A stretch of DNA of 64,000 bases, from NCBI GenBank assembly GCA_049583635.1, contig JBAUWF010000042.1, positions 1 through 64,000 of the forward strand, in the 5' to 3' direction. The stretch comes from Dokdonella_A sp049583635. GTDB lineage: Bacteria > Pseudomonadota > Gammaproteobacteria > Xanthomonadales > Rhodanobacteraceae. Of the stretch, positions 33,802 through 43,292 are shown piece by piece. A program made the translations under genes and the position numbers. Each line of letters starts with the position of its first letter. The first letter of the stretch is position 1. Under the pieces are notes generated by a model. That model was not told the origin of the DNA, did no database searches, and saw nothing but the letters and a program-made list of their open reading frames with translations.

Positions 33802-35328
33802 ATGCACGATATCCGGTCCAGGCCCCTTGCAACTACGGCTGCAATCGTTCGGTTCGTGCTGCCTGGTGCAGCACTGCTATTGTCCGCCTGCGTTGCGACG
33901 CCGACACAAAGTCCGCAGCCCGAAGGCGCGCGCGTCGACGAAGCGGCATTGACCGCGCTGTATGCCGAAACGGACCGTGACGCCGGGCGCTACGAGGCGG
34001 GACTGGCGCTGGTGCGCGCTGGCGACAATGCGCATGCGCAAACCGAGATCAAGGATGCGCTGGACGACCTGCGTGCTGCCGCGACGCATTGCGGCCAGTT
34101 GCCTGGTTGCGACGATCAACGTTTCTTTGCGGCGTTCGACCGGCTGCTCAGGCTCGATGTGGATGGTCTGGCCGACACCGGCGAAAGCGATACCGATGCG
34201 GCCACCCCGGAGGCCACGACCGAAGCCGGCGAGTCCTCGCCGGTTGTTGCCGCGTTGCCGGAACTCGGGCGTTCGGTCACGCTGCTCAAGGGGCGCAGGC
34301 TTGGCGACATCATCGCCCTCAACGGGCCGGTCAAGGCAGCGCTTGAGGAATGGCTGACGCAGTACCGCCCGAACCTGATCGATGCTTATGAGAATTACAA
34401 GTACCTGCGCTATCGCATGTGGCCGGAATATCGCAAGGAAGGATTGCCCGAGGCGGTGCTGTTCGGCATGTTGGCGCAGGAATCGGGTGGCAAGGTGCAT
34501 GCGGTGTCGCGTTCCGGTGCGGCCGGACCCTTGCAGTTCATGTACGCGACCGGACTTCGCTTCGGCCTCGCGACGGTCGATGGTTTCGACGAGCGTTTCG
34601 ACCCGGCGCTGTCAGCGCGCGCCAACGCGTCGTATCTCAATGAGCAGTTGGCGATATTCAACGACAATCTCGATCTGGTCCTGGCCGCTTACAACAGCGG
34701 CGAGGGGCGCATTCAGCGGATGGTCGGAAATGCGGCCGACGCGAGCTTCTGGGATCCGAAAATCTATTTCGAGGTGTCGCCCGAGACGCGTCGTTATGTG
34801 CCGATGGTGCTTGCCGCTGCATGGCTGTTCATGCATCCGCAGCGCTACAACCTGCAATTTCCGAAAATCGACGGGCGTCCCGGCATAGTTACACTCGTCC
34901 AGCCGACCTCGATCGCCGAACTCACCGTCTGCCTCGGCCAGGATGCCGGTTCGCGTTCGGGCTGGTTTCGTACCCTGCGCAACCTCAATCCAACTCTCGA
35001 TCCGCAGGAGCGCGAACCGGCGGGAACCAGACTCAACGTACCCACATCGTTGGAGGATAGCTACGCCGAATCTTGCGCGCACGGCCACTGGGCCAGCCTC
35101 GCCGCCGATCTGCATTCGGCGATCGCGCCGGTGCCCCCCGCAGCGTTGGTCCGCCACCGTCGATCATCGACCTATCGGGTGCGCAGAGGTGACACCCTCG
35201 CATCGATCGTACGCAGGCATGGGTGCGAAAGCGTTCGGCGCGTTGCCAGGAGCAACGGAATTCGCCCTCCGCGTTACGCCATCCGGGCCGGCCAGAAGCT
35301 GCGCCTGAGCAGTTGCCGGGCACGCTGA
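33802..35328 (+). CDS. Lipoprotein lytic transglycosylase, MltD-like, with C-terminal LysM
   Basis: Predicted periplasmic, lipid-anchored enzyme that cleaves the MurNAc-GlcNAc bond in peptidoglycan to 1,6-anhydro ends. From the ATG at 33802 (GGAGG site) it has 508 residues. A lipobox LLLSAC places the lipidated cysteine at C30. An acidic, Ala/Thr-rich linker follows (about 110-150). The SLT domain has the catalytic glutamate E227 in LAQESGGKVHAVSRSGAAGPLQFM and AAYNSGEGRI. The C-terminal LysM domain STYRVRRGDTLASIVRRHG binds glycan; a degenerate repeat may precede it. E. coli MltD has two LysM units. An ATG at 33790 is an alternative without a ribosome-binding site. Confidence 0.9.
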   Translation: MHDIRSRPLATTAAIVRFVLPGAALLLSACVATPTQSPQPEGARVDEAALTALYAETDRDAGRYEAGLALVRAGDNAHAQTEIKDALDDLRAAATHCGQLPGCDDQRFFAAFDRLLRLDVDGLADTGESDTDAATPEATTEAGESSPVVAALPELGRSVTLLKGRRLGDIIALNGPVKAALEEWLTQYRPNLIDAYENYKYLRYRMWPEYRKEGLPEAVLFGMLAQESGGKVHAVSRSGAAGPLQFMYATGLRFGLATVDGFDERFDPALSARANASYLNEQLAIFNDNLDLVLAAYNSGEGRIQRMVGNAADASFWDPKIYFEVSPETRRYVPMVLAAAWLFMHPQRYNLQFPKIDGRPGIVTLVQPTSIAELTVCLGQDAGSRSGWFRTLRNLNPTLDPQEREPAGTRLNVPTSLEDSYAESCAHGHWASLAADLHSAIAPVPPAALVRHRRSSTYRVRRGDTLASIVRRHGCESVRRVARSNGIRPPRYAIRAGQKLRLSSCRAR

Positions 35329-35402
35329 CTATCAACAAGCGCAGACTATTGAGCATCGGCGGCCAACGAGGAGAACCGGGTAAAACCGTGCCCACTCACG
35401 CA

Positions 35403-35837
35403 TCAGGCTGCCTGGACGTCTCCCGAACCTGCACTCGCCCCATCGGCCGGAATTGATTCTCTGAGTGTGCGCAGAGTTCGCATGACCTGTCGATGCAGTT
35501 CCTGCTGTTCGCCGAACGGGGAATCCCGGGTTTCGTGATAAGCGACAACCAGCCACAGCGCTATGCCGCGCAGGCGCACCTGCAGGTTGTCCGAGTGCAC
35601 ACGCTCCATGCCGATATCGGTGCCGCTGCCCCACGCGCGGTACTTTTCCTCGGGCGGGGTTGCGTAAAGATGCGGGAATTCGCACTTCGAGGCATTAGCG
35701 AGTTCACGAACGGCCAGCGCGGCGAGTTGCTGGCGAGGCGCGGCCGGCAGCTGGTTAACGACCTGGATAACCTCTCGAAACTGCCGGCGCAGCTGCACGC
35801 CGCGAGTAAGCGCGATCAGTCGTGTCAGCAGATGCAT
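35403..35837 (-). CDS. Hypothetical protein
   Basis: I do not recognise this 144-residue protein. It begins MHLLTRLIALTRGVQLRRQF with an AGGAG site, has no signal peptide or clear membrane helix, and is helix-rich (LRRQFREVIQVVNQLPAAPRQQ; LRGIALWLVVAYHETRDSPFGE; ELHRQVMRTLRTLRESI). The tail is alanine/glycine-rich. It lies downstream of psd on the same strand but 184 bases away, behind a palindrome (35963-35972) and an AT-rich stretch that looks like its own promoter. A longer frame upstream is unlikely. Confidence 0.7.
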   Translation of the reverse strand: MHLLTRLIALTRGVQLRRQFREVIQVVNQLPAAPRQQLAALAVRELANASKCEFPHLYATPPEEKYRAWGSGTDIGMERVHSDNLQVRLRGIALWLVVAYHETRDSPFGEQQELHRQVMRTLRTLRESIPADGASAGSGDVQAA

Positions 35838-35962
35838 CAATTTCTCCTGGTACCCGCGCGGCTGCGCTTGCCCAATCGACCAACCAACATCCGAACCGGG
35901 CCAGTCCGGGCAAGCAACATCGTCAGCGTTTGCCCCTGCGCGCGTATATTGACCCATAAAGC

Positions 35963-35972
35963 GTAAATTTAC
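35963..35972. promoter_or_regulatory. Palindrome upstream of the 144-residue unknown gene
   Basis: GTAAATTTAC is a perfect 10-base palindrome in an unusually AT-rich patch. On the minus strand a possible -10 (CAATAT) follows about 12 bases downstream, so a regulator bound here could control the unknown gene. No regulator is assigned. Confidence 0.35.
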
Positions 35973-36021
35973 ACCTTGGCAATGGCTTCACACGTCACGA
36001 ATCGTGACATGACGCGCACAA

Positions 36022-36882
36022 TCAGTTGATCGCCGCACGCCCGGTGAGGCTGCCGATCGGCTCTCCGACCAGAACCTTGCAATTGGCTTCGAGCCGACGA
36101 TCCAGGCGTACGGCTCCGGCGGGCAGCAGTACGATGACGGTTGAACCCATGTTGAAACGGCCGAGTTCGGCACCTTGCGCAAGTCGCACCGGGCGATCAC
36201 GATAATCGGTACGACAAACCTGCGCGGCATGGGGTGGAATCGTGAGCCCACCCCAGCTCGTCGTTACACTCGATACCAGCATGGCGCCGACCAGGACCAC
36301 GACGAATGGGCCGTCGGCACCAACGAAATGGCAGGCCAGCCGCTCGTTGCGCGCGAACAGGCGTGGAATCGCCGCTACTGTGAATGGTGCGACGCTGAAC
36401 AGCCGGCCCGGGACGTGGCATGTTTCCACCAATGTGCCGGCAAGCGGCATGTGCACCCGATGATAGTCCGGCGGAGCGAGATAGATCGTGACGAACACCC
36501 CACCGCGATACGCTGCTGCGCTGGCCCTATCCGCGAGCAGCTCTGCGGCGCCATAGTCGTGGTGCTTGGCCTGCAATATACGGCCGTCCCGGATGCTGCC
36601 AACCTGGCTGATGCATCCGTCTGCAGGCGAGACGAGCTTGCCCGGACTCTCGTCGAAATGGCGCGCGCCAGGTTTCAGTGCTCGTGTGAAAAACGCGTTG
36701 AAGTTCGCATACGCGTATCTATCCGGCTGCGTCGCCTCGGCAAGATCGACCCCGTAACGGCGCACGATCTGGTTGATCAGGAAATTCTTCCAGGGACGCA
36801 AGCGCCAGCGGGTCGCCCGATAAACCAAACGGGACAGCAGACGATGTGGCGCCAGATACTGCAACGCCAGCTTCGGTGTCAT
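36022..36882 (-). CDS. psd: Phosphatidylserine decarboxylase proenzyme
   Basis: Converts phosphatidylserine to phosphatidylethanolamine in the inner membrane. The precursor cleaves itself to form a pyruvoyl group. The 286-residue protein has the catalytic aspartate in SPADG (D88), histidine in YHRVHMP (H144) and the self-cleavage motif GST at 246-248. The residue before it is methionine (MGST); LGST is usual. The N-terminal basic/hydrophobic region fits membrane association. The start ATG has no strong ribosome-binding site; a good -10 box is 36 bases upstream. It is divergent from prmB. Confidence 0.95.
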   Translation of the reverse strand: MTPKLALQYLAPHRLLSRLVYRATRWRLRPWKNFLINQIVRRYGVDLAEATQPDRYAYANFNAFFTRALKPGARHFDESPGKLVSPADGCISQVGSIRDGRILQAKHHDYGAAELLADRASAAAYRGGVFVTIYLAPPDYHRVHMPLAGTLVETCHVPGRLFSVAPFTVAAIPRLFARNERLACHFVGADGPFVVVLVGAMLVSSVTTSWGGLTIPPHAAQVCRTDYRDRPVRLAQGAELGRFNMGSTVIVLLPAGAVRLDRRLEANCKVLVGEPIGSLTGRAAIN

Positions 36883-36917
36883 CCGGGCGAGGTGTTGAAC
36901 GCATGATTCATGACCCG

Positions 36918-36923
36918 ATTATA
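36918..36923 (-). promoter_or_regulatory. -10 element of the psd promoter
   Basis: The minus strand reads TATAAT exactly, with a plausible transcription start near 36911, about 29 bases before the psd start codon. The -35 region (CCGCTG, 17 bases upstream) is weak. Confidence 0.55.
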
Positions 36924-37135
36924 GCGAAGCGTCGCCGTGGCAGCGGGTCGCGCGCGCGATTGCGCCTATACTTTGCGCCCAAGGTTTGAACAGGTCCGGC
37001 CGGTGAGTTGCTCACAACGCCGACATCTCTCACAACCCCGCCAGGTCCTTGCGGCGCAAAGGCTTGATCACACTCTTTTTGACTCAATCGGGCGTTGCCA
37101 ATGGAGGTGAACAGCAAGAGCACCTGCCTGCGCAG

Positions 37136-38092
37136 ATGTCGCACGGTGTCGACGTGACTGCCGAACTCGCCACGATCATCGACGTCATTCGCTACGCTGC
37201 GAGTCGCTTCGCCGCCGCCGGACTGTGCTTTGGACACAACGTAGACAACGCGCTCGACGAGGCAACGCAACTCGTGCTGCACACCTTGCATCTGCCCCAC
37301 GATCTCGCGCCGAGTTGGGGGCAGGCCCATCTGACCGGCGCGGAAAAGCGCGAGGTGTTCGCACTGATAGAGCGCCGAATTGACGAGCGGCGGCCTGCGG
37401 CCTACCTGATCGGCGAGGCGTGGTTTGCAGGACTTGCATTCATGTGCGATGCACGCGCATTGGTGCCGCGATCACCGATCGGCGAGTTGATCCAGAACGG
37501 ATTCTCGCCCTGGCTCGACGGACATTCGGTCAGCCGGGTGCTCGACCTGTGTACCGGTTCCGGATGCATCGGGATCGCAATGGCAGTGCACTACCCCGAC
37601 TGGCAGGTCGACCTGACCGACATCAGCGATTCGGCGTTGACTCTTGCAGACGAGAACGTCGCTGCGCAGCGCGTCGGCGATCGGGTCCGGGTGATACGTT
37701 CGGACCTGTTCAGCGGGCTGGCCGGCGAACGCTACGATCTGATCGTCAGCAATCCACCCTACGTAGCGGAGCAACTATATGACGAGTTGCCTGCGGAGTA
37801 CGCATATGAGCCGGCCCTGGGTCTGCGCGCCGGCCATGACGGGCTCGATCTGGTGGTGCGCATGCTTGCTGCTGCGGCCGAGCACCTCAACGATCAAGGC
37901 GTGCTGATCGTCGAGGTGGGTGAAAGCGAGCGGGCGCTGACGGTCTTGCTGCCCACGCTGCCTTTCGCCTGGATCGAATTCGCGGTCGGTCCGATGGGGG
38001 TGTTCGTGCTCGACCGCAAGCAGCTCATCGAGCACGCGGATACGATACGCGCGGTGCTCGAGGCGCGACACCAGGCCACCAACACGGATTGA
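37136..38092 (+). CDS. prmB: 50S ribosomal protein L3 glutamine methyltransferase
   Basis: SAM-dependent enzyme that N5-methylates a glutamine of ribosomal protein L3. From the ATG at 37136 it has 318 residues and aligns with E. coli PrmB from the first residues (TAELATIIDVIRYAASRF). Motifs: RSPIGELI, SAM motif I DLCTGSGCIGIAMA, and the catalytic NPPY in IVSNPPYVAEQ, typical of glutamine methyltransferases. PrmC-type features are absent and the RRPAAYLIGEAWF segment fits PrmB. It is followed four bases later by aroC, the common PrmB-AroC arrangement. Confidence 0.94.
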   Translation: MSHGVDVTAELATIIDVIRYAASRFAAAGLCFGHNVDNALDEATQLVLHTLHLPHDLAPSWGQAHLTGAEKREVFALIERRIDERRPAAYLIGEAWFAGLAFMCDARALVPRSPIGELIQNGFSPWLDGHSVSRVLDLCTGSGCIGIAMAVHYPDWQVDLTDISDSALTLADENVAAQRVGDRVRVIRSDLFSGLAGERYDLIVSNPPYVAEQLYDELPAEYAYEPALGLRAGHDGLDLVVRMLAAAAEHLNDQGVLIVEVGESERALTVLLPTLPFAWIEFAVGPMGVFVLDRKQLIEHADTIRAVLEARHQATNTD

Positions 38093-38096
38093 TCCC

Positions 38097-39227
38097 TTGG
38101 CCAGCAACTCCTTCGGAAAAAGTTTCACCGTTACGACATTCGGCGAAAGCCACGGGCCGGCGATCGGCTGTGTGATCGATGGCTGCCCGCCCGGAATCGC
38201 CATCGCGAGTGGCGATTTCGATCGTGATCTCGCACGCCGTGCGACCGGCCGCAGTCGATACACCTCACAACGCCGCGAGACCGATCAGGTCGAGATTCTC
38301 TCGGGTGTTTTCGAGGGCATCACCACCGGCACGCCAATCGCGTTGTTGATACGCAACGTGGATGCGCGCCCCCGGGACTATGCCGAACTTGCCGAGACGT
38401 TTCGTCCGGGGCATGCCGACTATACCTATTGGCACAAGTATGGCGTCCGCGATCACCGCGGGGGTGGCCGCGCATCGGCGCGCGAAACCACGATGCGGGT
38501 CGCCGCCGCAGTCATCGCGAGGAAATGGCTGGCCGAACGCCATGGTGTGCGCGTGCGCGGATATCTGGCGCAAATCGGAACATTGACGCCATGTACATTT
38601 GACTGGGGTGCGGTGGAGACCAATCCGTTCTTCTGGCCCGACGCGGCGATGATCGTCGAAATCGAGCGGACCATTGATGCATTGCGAAAATCCGGCGATT
38701 CGATCGGCGCGCGAGTCAATGTCGTCGCCGAAGGTGTGCCGCCCGGCTGGGGCGAGCCGGTCTACGGCAAGCTCGATGCCGAACTTGCCGGTGCGATGAT
38801 GGGCATCAACGCCGTGAAGGGGGTCGAGATCGGCGCCGGTTTCGCGGCGATCAGTCAGCACGGCAGTGAGCACCGCGACGAAATGACGCCGACCGGATTC
38901 CTCGGCAATCAGGCCGGCGGCATACTCGGCGGCATTTCCACCGGCCAGCCGTTGATGGTGTCGCTCGCATTCAAACCCACCTCCAGCATCCTGAAACCCG
39001 GGCGCAGCGTCAATCGCGCAGGCGATCCGGTCAGTGTGGTGACCAAGGGCCGTCACGATCCCTGCGTCGGTATCCGCGCGACTCCGATTGCCGAAGCGAT
39101 GGTCGCGTTGACGCTTATCGATCATGCACTACGACATCGTGCCCAGTGTGCGGATGTCGGGGACGTTGCGCCTCTCGTGCCGGGCGGCGACAGTGAAACG
39201 CCCGGCCTGCCGATGCGGCGCAAATGA
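38097..39227 (+). CDS. aroC: Chorismate synthase
   Basis: Final enzyme of the shikimate pathway: EPSP to chorismate with reduced FMN. The 376-residue protein begins with a TTG at 38097 (then ASNSFGKSFTVTTFGESHG, the family N-terminus). Other signatures are GRSRYTSQRRETDQVEILSGV, HKYGVRDHRGGGRASARET and GNQAGGILGGISTGQP. Because the start is TTG without a clear ribosome-binding site and lies four bases after prmB, expression is probably coupled to it. The stop overlaps asd. Confidence 0.97.
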   Translation: MASNSFGKSFTVTTFGESHGPAIGCVIDGCPPGIAIASGDFDRDLARRATGRSRYTSQRRETDQVEILSGVFEGITTGTPIALLIRNVDARPRDYAELAETFRPGHADYTYWHKYGVRDHRGGGRASARETTMRVAAAVIARKWLAERHGVRVRGYLAQIGTLTPCTFDWGAVETNPFFWPDAAMIVEIERTIDALRKSGDSIGARVNVVAEGVPPGWGEPVYGKLDAELAGAMMGINAVKGVEIGAGFAAISQHGSEHRDEMTPTGFLGNQAGGILGGISTGQPLMVSLAFKPTSSILKPGRSVNRAGDPVSVVTKGRHDPCVGIRATPIAEAMVALTLIDHALRHRAQCADVGDVAPLVPGGDSETPGLPMRRK

Positions 39228-40252
39228 ATGTACGTCGTGACTTGAAGGTCGCCGTGGTCGGCGCGACCGGTGTGGTTGGCGAAACCCTTCGGGCGATCCT
39301 GGCCGAGCGTACGTTCCCGGTCCGCGAACTGGTGGCGCTTGCAAGCGGGCGCTCGGCTGGCGAAGAGATTCACTACGCCGGCAAGCGCGTAATTGTGCGC
39401 GACGTCGCAGAGTGCAACTTCGCCGGAGTTGATATCGCATTTTTTTCCGCCGGTGCCGACGTCAGTCGCGAGCACGTGCCCAGGGCCACGGCGGCAGGCG
39501 CGTTGGTGATCGACAACACGTCGGCGTTTCGCTATGAGGACGACGTTCCGCTGGTCATCAGCGAGGTCAATCCCCACGCCATTGCGCAATACACCGGGCG
39601 TGGCATCATCGCCAATCCGAATTGTTCGACGATGCAGATCGTGGTCGCGCTGGCGCCGATCCATCGTTCGGTCGGGCTTGAGCGAATCAACATTGCGACC
39701 TACCAATCGGTGTCCGGCGCGGGGCGATCGGGTCTCGATGAACTGGCACGTCAGAGTGCGGATCTGTTGAATTTTCGCAAGGTCCTGCCGGCACGATTTC
39801 CGGTCCAGATCGCGTTCAACGTGATTCCGCAGATCGATGAATTCGAGGAAAACGGTTATACCCGTGAAGAAATGAAGATGGTTCGCGAGACCCGCAAGAT
39901 TCTCGAGGACGAGTCAATTCAGGTAAATCCGACGGCCGTGCGTGTACCTGTCTTCTACGGGCATGCTGCGGCACTGCATGTCGAAACCCGGACGCCGATC
40001 ACGGCGCGACAGGCCCGCTTGCTGCTAGAACGTGCTCCCGGGGTCCGCGTCGTGGACACGCAGCGGGCAGGGGGTTATCCGACGCCGGTCGGACATGCGG
40101 CCGGCAAAGATGCAGTCTGGGTTGGACGTATTCGTGGTGACATCTCGCATGCGCGCGGTCTTGACCTTTGGGTCGTCGCGGATAATTTGCGCAAGGGAGC
40201 GGCGCTGAATGCAGTGCAGGTCGCGGAGAATTTTGTGAAAATGTATCTGTGA
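39224..40252 (+). CDS. asd: Aspartate-semialdehyde dehydrogenase
   Basis: NADPH-dependent reduction of aspartyl phosphate to aspartate semialdehyde, the branch point to lysine/diaminopimelate, methionine and threonine. The 342-residue protein has the nucleotide-binding GATGVVGETL, the active-site cysteine in NPNCSTMQIV, the phosphate-binding QSVSGAGRSG and the HVETRTPI histidine segment. The ATG overlaps the aroC stop (ATGA). It is of the shorter, common bacterial type. fimV follows after a structured leader. Confidence 0.96.
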   Translation: MNVRRDLKVAVVGATGVVGETLRAILAERTFPVRELVALASGRSAGEEIHYAGKRVIVRDVAECNFAGVDIAFFSAGADVSREHVPRATAAGALVIDNTSAFRYEDDVPLVISEVNPHAIAQYTGRGIIANPNCSTMQIVVALAPIHRSVGLERINIATYQSVSGAGRSGLDELARQSADLLNFRKVLPARFPVQIAFNVIPQIDEFEENGYTREEMKMVRETRKILEDESIQVNPTAVRVPVFYGHAAALHVETRTPITARQARLLLERAPGVRVVDTQRAGGYPTPVGHAAGKDAVWVGRIRGDISHARGLDLWVVADNLRKGAALNAVQVAENFVKMYL

Positions 40253-40486
40253 TACAGAGTTACGATTGTGTTATAACCCAGTTTCTAGCGACCCTCTGAT
40301 GTATTCGGGTGTTTCGCAGGTCACAGGATGACCTGCCAATGAGGCAGGCGCGCAAGTGCTTGTTTCGGCGTAGTCGGTTCCGGACATGTGCCGGACCGGG
40401 CATGCTCTGAGGAGGCTTGGGACGGAATGATTCAGAGCATGGGTAGCAGGAATCGTCATCATTGCCTTTTTTGGGGGGCACGTTTC
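40253..40486 (+). promoter_or_regulatory. Structured leader upstream of fimV
   Basis: A 234-base gap holding several perfect inverted repeats. GCAGGTCA/TGACCTGC (40316-40336, 5-base loop) and CCTGCC/GGCAGG (40332-40348, 5-base loop) share five bases, so they cannot both form. TCCGG/CCGGA follows (40379-40395), then CATGCTCTGA/TCAGAGCATG (40401-40441, 21-base loop). A TATAAC (40272-40277) is a possible -10. If transcribed, the leader would be a roughly 200-base 5' UTR with competing stems. It does not match riboswitch consensuses I know. Function is unknown. Confidence 0.55.
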
Positions 40487-43078
40487 ATGAAACGACCGTT
40501 GCAGATCTCCTTGGCGATTGCGCTGCTTGCGGCCGCGTTCGATGCGTTTGCTCTTGGACTAGGGCCCATTCGTGTTGAATCAGGCCTTGATCAGCCGCTC
40601 AAGGCCGAGATCCCGATTATCGAAAGTGCTGCCGACGCCGCCGATGGTCTGGTCGTCACGCTCGCGAGTGCCGCTGATTTCGAACGTGTTGGTCTTGATC
40701 GCGCGCGGGTGTCGGTTCCACTTGAATTTTCCGTCGCCAAGGATTCGCGCGGCCAGCCGGTCATCAACGTCACCAGCGACGTGCCCGTGCGCGAGCCGTT
40801 CGTGGACTTTCTGATCGAGGCGAACTGGCCGAAGGGACGTCTGCTGCGCGAATACACCGCGTTGCTCGATCCGCCGGTGATGGCGCCGGCAACGAGTGGC
40901 GTGCGCCAGGCGACCACTACGCCGAGCCGGGCGCGGCCGCCAACCAGTCAGCAACCGCTGCCACAATCGAAACCCGTAGCGCACCCCGCTGAGGTGCCGT
41001 CGACATCGAGGCGTGCAAGCAGGGCAGCGGTTACCACGGCCAATCCCGATCAATATGGTCCGGTTGCGGCAGGCGAGACATTGTCGGGGATCATACGCAA
41101 GACGGGTGGGGATTCGACCGACGTGAACCGGATGATGCTGGCCATGCTCAAGGCCAATCCGGACGCCTTTTTCGGCGACAATATCAACAACCTCAAACGC
41201 GGCGCGATCCTGCGCATACCCGCGGCCAGCGAAATCGCGGCGGTCGGATCGGCCGCTGAGGCGGCGGCACAGGTCCGTGCCCAGGTTGAACAATGGCGCG
41301 CAGCTGCCACGCCCCACCCGACCCTGGTTGCCGAAACCGGCGGCAAGCCGGCGGCTCAACAGAATACCGCCAAGGGCGGCGGTGCAGCCACGAAGTCTGC
41401 CAACTCCGAACGACTTGAGCTGGTACCGCCGAAGGTCGACCGCAACAGTGTGGCCGCGAATCGCCCGGGTGGCGGCAACGCTGCCAGCGCCGCGGCACGC
41501 GCCAGTCTCGACGCCGATCTCGCACGCACCAAGGAAGCCCTGAGCAGCAGCAACCAGGAGGCGGCGAACCTCAAGTCGCGGGTCAAGGAACTTGAGGATA
41601 TCAAGAGCAAGAACGATCGCCTGCTGAGTCTCAAGAATTCCGAGATTGCGGATCTGCAGGAACAACTCAGGAAGCTGCGCGAACAGGGCAGTCAAAACGG
41701 CGAGACATCCGTTGCCGAGCATCCGACCTCGGCGCCGGCGAAGCCGACTGCGAATGAAGATATCTTTGGCACTGCCGCGAGCGGTAATGCGACTCCTGCC
41801 GGGTCGGCCACGCCGCCCCCTGCGCCAGCAACGCCAAATGCGCAAGGCCCCGCGCCGACGGAATCTTCCGCGACTGCGCCGGTATCCGAAAGCGAGCAGC
41901 CGTCGGCGGAGCACGTGTCGCCAACCACTGTGGCCGCGCAGCCGGCCGCGGGAACTGCGGCGAAGCCTGCGACCACCATGGCGTCCGGGACACCGGCGAA
42001 TGTCGCGACGCCGGTCCAGTCCGAGACGCCAACAATAGTCCATCCTCGACCGCAGTTGGTGTCGCCATGGTATGCCGCGCTGTGGGTCAAGGTCGCGATC
42101 GCAACCATCCTGCTCTTGCTGGTTTTCGGTCTGTTGCTGTCGCGTCGTGCGCGGCCGAAACCCGAAACCCGATCGATTGCGGCCGCATTTGGCGATTCGC
42201 CGATGGCGGCAAGCGAGGAAGAGACCGAAGACGTCGACGAGAAAGCAGATGACGAGGATGCCGAGGAGGATCTGCTGCACGAGCAGATTCGCCGCGATCC
42301 GTACGATCTGGGTGCGCACCTGGAGTTGCTCAGCATCTACTACGCCAGACACGACGTGGAGGCCTTCGAGGCCGCAGCGCAGGAAATGGCTGCCCATGTC
42401 GACAATCCGGAAGAACCCGAATGGCAGCAGGTCAAGGCCATGGGCGAGGAATTGGCGCCGGACAACTTGCTGTTTGCCGGCCCTGAGGTGACCTCGCAGG
42501 GAGCAGCGGATGATCGAGATGCTGCACAGTCCGGGGTAGACGACACTTCGCTTGAGCCGACCACTGCCGAACGCGAGGCGGACACGGTTGTTCTGACCGC
42601 GGCCGACGCGCACTTCCATACCGATCAGCCCACCCGGACCGAGTCGCCATCTTTGCCGGAATCGTCAACGCAACACGCCGCGCTGGACGCGTTCGACGAC
42701 GCATCCTCCAGGCAGGACGAGGAAGTCCCGGCACTGCTCGACGAGCCGGAGTTGTCGGTGGCCGAGCATGATATCGGCGAGGACGCGGGTGCTGCGAATC
42801 TGCCGCCGCTGGAGTTCGATGGAGGCGGTGTCGAGCATGTCGACAGCGACGCCGAAACCGACAACCTTGCGCGCAAGGACACCGCGCCACCAACGCCCGC
42901 ACCCGCCGACGAGTTCTTCCCGAGCGACGATGCGGTGGGTACCAAGCTCGATCTGGCCAGGGCCTATGTGGATATGGGAGATCCCGAAGGCGCACGTTCG
43001 ATGCTCGAAGAGGTCCTGAGTGAGGGCAATGCAACGCAGCAGGAAGACGCGCGCAAACTCATTGCGGAACTCAGCTAG
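40487..43078 (+). CDS. fimV: Type IV pilus/polar-hub protein FimV
   Basis: An 863-residue peptidoglycan-linked inner-membrane protein that organises the cell pole and supports twitching motility. A signal peptide (to about residue 22) is followed by the FimV N-terminal domain starting GLGPIRVESGLDQPLKAEI and a LysM-like domain (YGPVAAGETLSGIIRKTGG, about 187-245). A coiled coil (about 345-405) and a Pro/Ala/Thr-rich linker lead to one membrane helix (LWVKVAIATILLLLVFGLLLS, about 530-550). The cytoplasmic part is acidic and ends in the conserved FimV TPR-like motif KLDLARAYVDMGDPEGARSML. GGGGGG 10 bases before the ATG can serve as the ribosome-binding site. A 679-residue antisense frame here is a GC artefact. 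Confidence 0.93.
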   Translation: MKRPLQISLAIALLAAAFDAFALGLGPIRVESGLDQPLKAEIPIIESAADAADGLVVTLASAADFERVGLDRARVSVPLEFSVAKDSRGQPVINVTSDVPVREPFVDFLIEANWPKGRLLREYTALLDPPVMAPATSGVRQATTTPSRARPPTSQQPLPQSKPVAHPAEVPSTSRRASRAAVTTANPDQYGPVAAGETLSGIIRKTGGDSTDVNRMMLAMLKANPDAFFGDNINNLKRGAILRIPAASEIAAVGSAAEAAAQVRAQVEQWRAAATPHPTLVAETGGKPAAQQNTAKGGGAATKSANSERLELVPPKVDRNSVAANRPGGGNAASAAARASLDADLARTKEALSSSNQEAANLKSRVKELEDIKSKNDRLLSLKNSEIADLQEQLRKLREQGSQNGETSVAEHPTSAPAKPTANEDIFGTAASGNATPAGSATPPPAPATPNAQGPAPTESSATAPVSESEQPSAEHVSPTTVAAQPAAGTAAKPATTMASGTPANVATPVQSETPTIVHPRPQLVSPWYAALWVKVAIATILLLLVFGLLLSRRARPKPETRSIAAAFGDSPMAASEEETEDVDEKADDEDAEEDLLHEQIRRDPYDLGAHLELLSIYYARHDVEAFEAAAQEMAAHVDNPEEPEWQQVKAMGEELAPDNLLFAGPEVTSQGAADDRDAAQSGVDDTSLEPTTAEREADTVVLTAADAHFHTDQPTRTESPSLPESSTQHAALDAFDDASSRQDEEVPALLDEPELSVAEHDIGEDAGAANLPPLEFDGGGVEHVDSDAETDNLARKDTAPPTPAPADEFFPSDDAVGTKLDLARAYVDMGDPEGARSMLEEVLSEGNATQQEDARKLIAELS

Positions 43079-43292
43079 CGCCTCCAGGCCCGGAGCGGCA
43101 CATGGACGATGCGGCAAGGTATTGACAGCCGGAGACCGCTGGCGGCGGATCTGGTTTGACGGTTTCTGCCGGACAAGCGCGTCGAAGCATCGCGACCCTC
43201 AGTGCGCGGTGCGATGCGTCACAATCCGATCTATTTGATCAGTTTGATGCGTGTGCATCCGACGATTTTGCTTCTTCTCCATATCAACTCGC

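Noticed and set aside
36022..36882. Inactive phosphatidylserine decarboxylase because of MGST instead of LGST
   Set aside because: The serine and GST core, D88 and H144 are all present; the preceding residue varies and is not catalytic.
40253..40486. Cyclic-di-GMP (GEMM) riboswitch before fimV
   Set aside because: The conserved GEMM core and GNRA/receptor pattern could not be found; only generic stems are visible.
40580..42619. 679-codon open frame antisense to fimV
   Set aside because: Low-complexity arginine-rich translation, opposite a clear FimV; a typical GC artefact.
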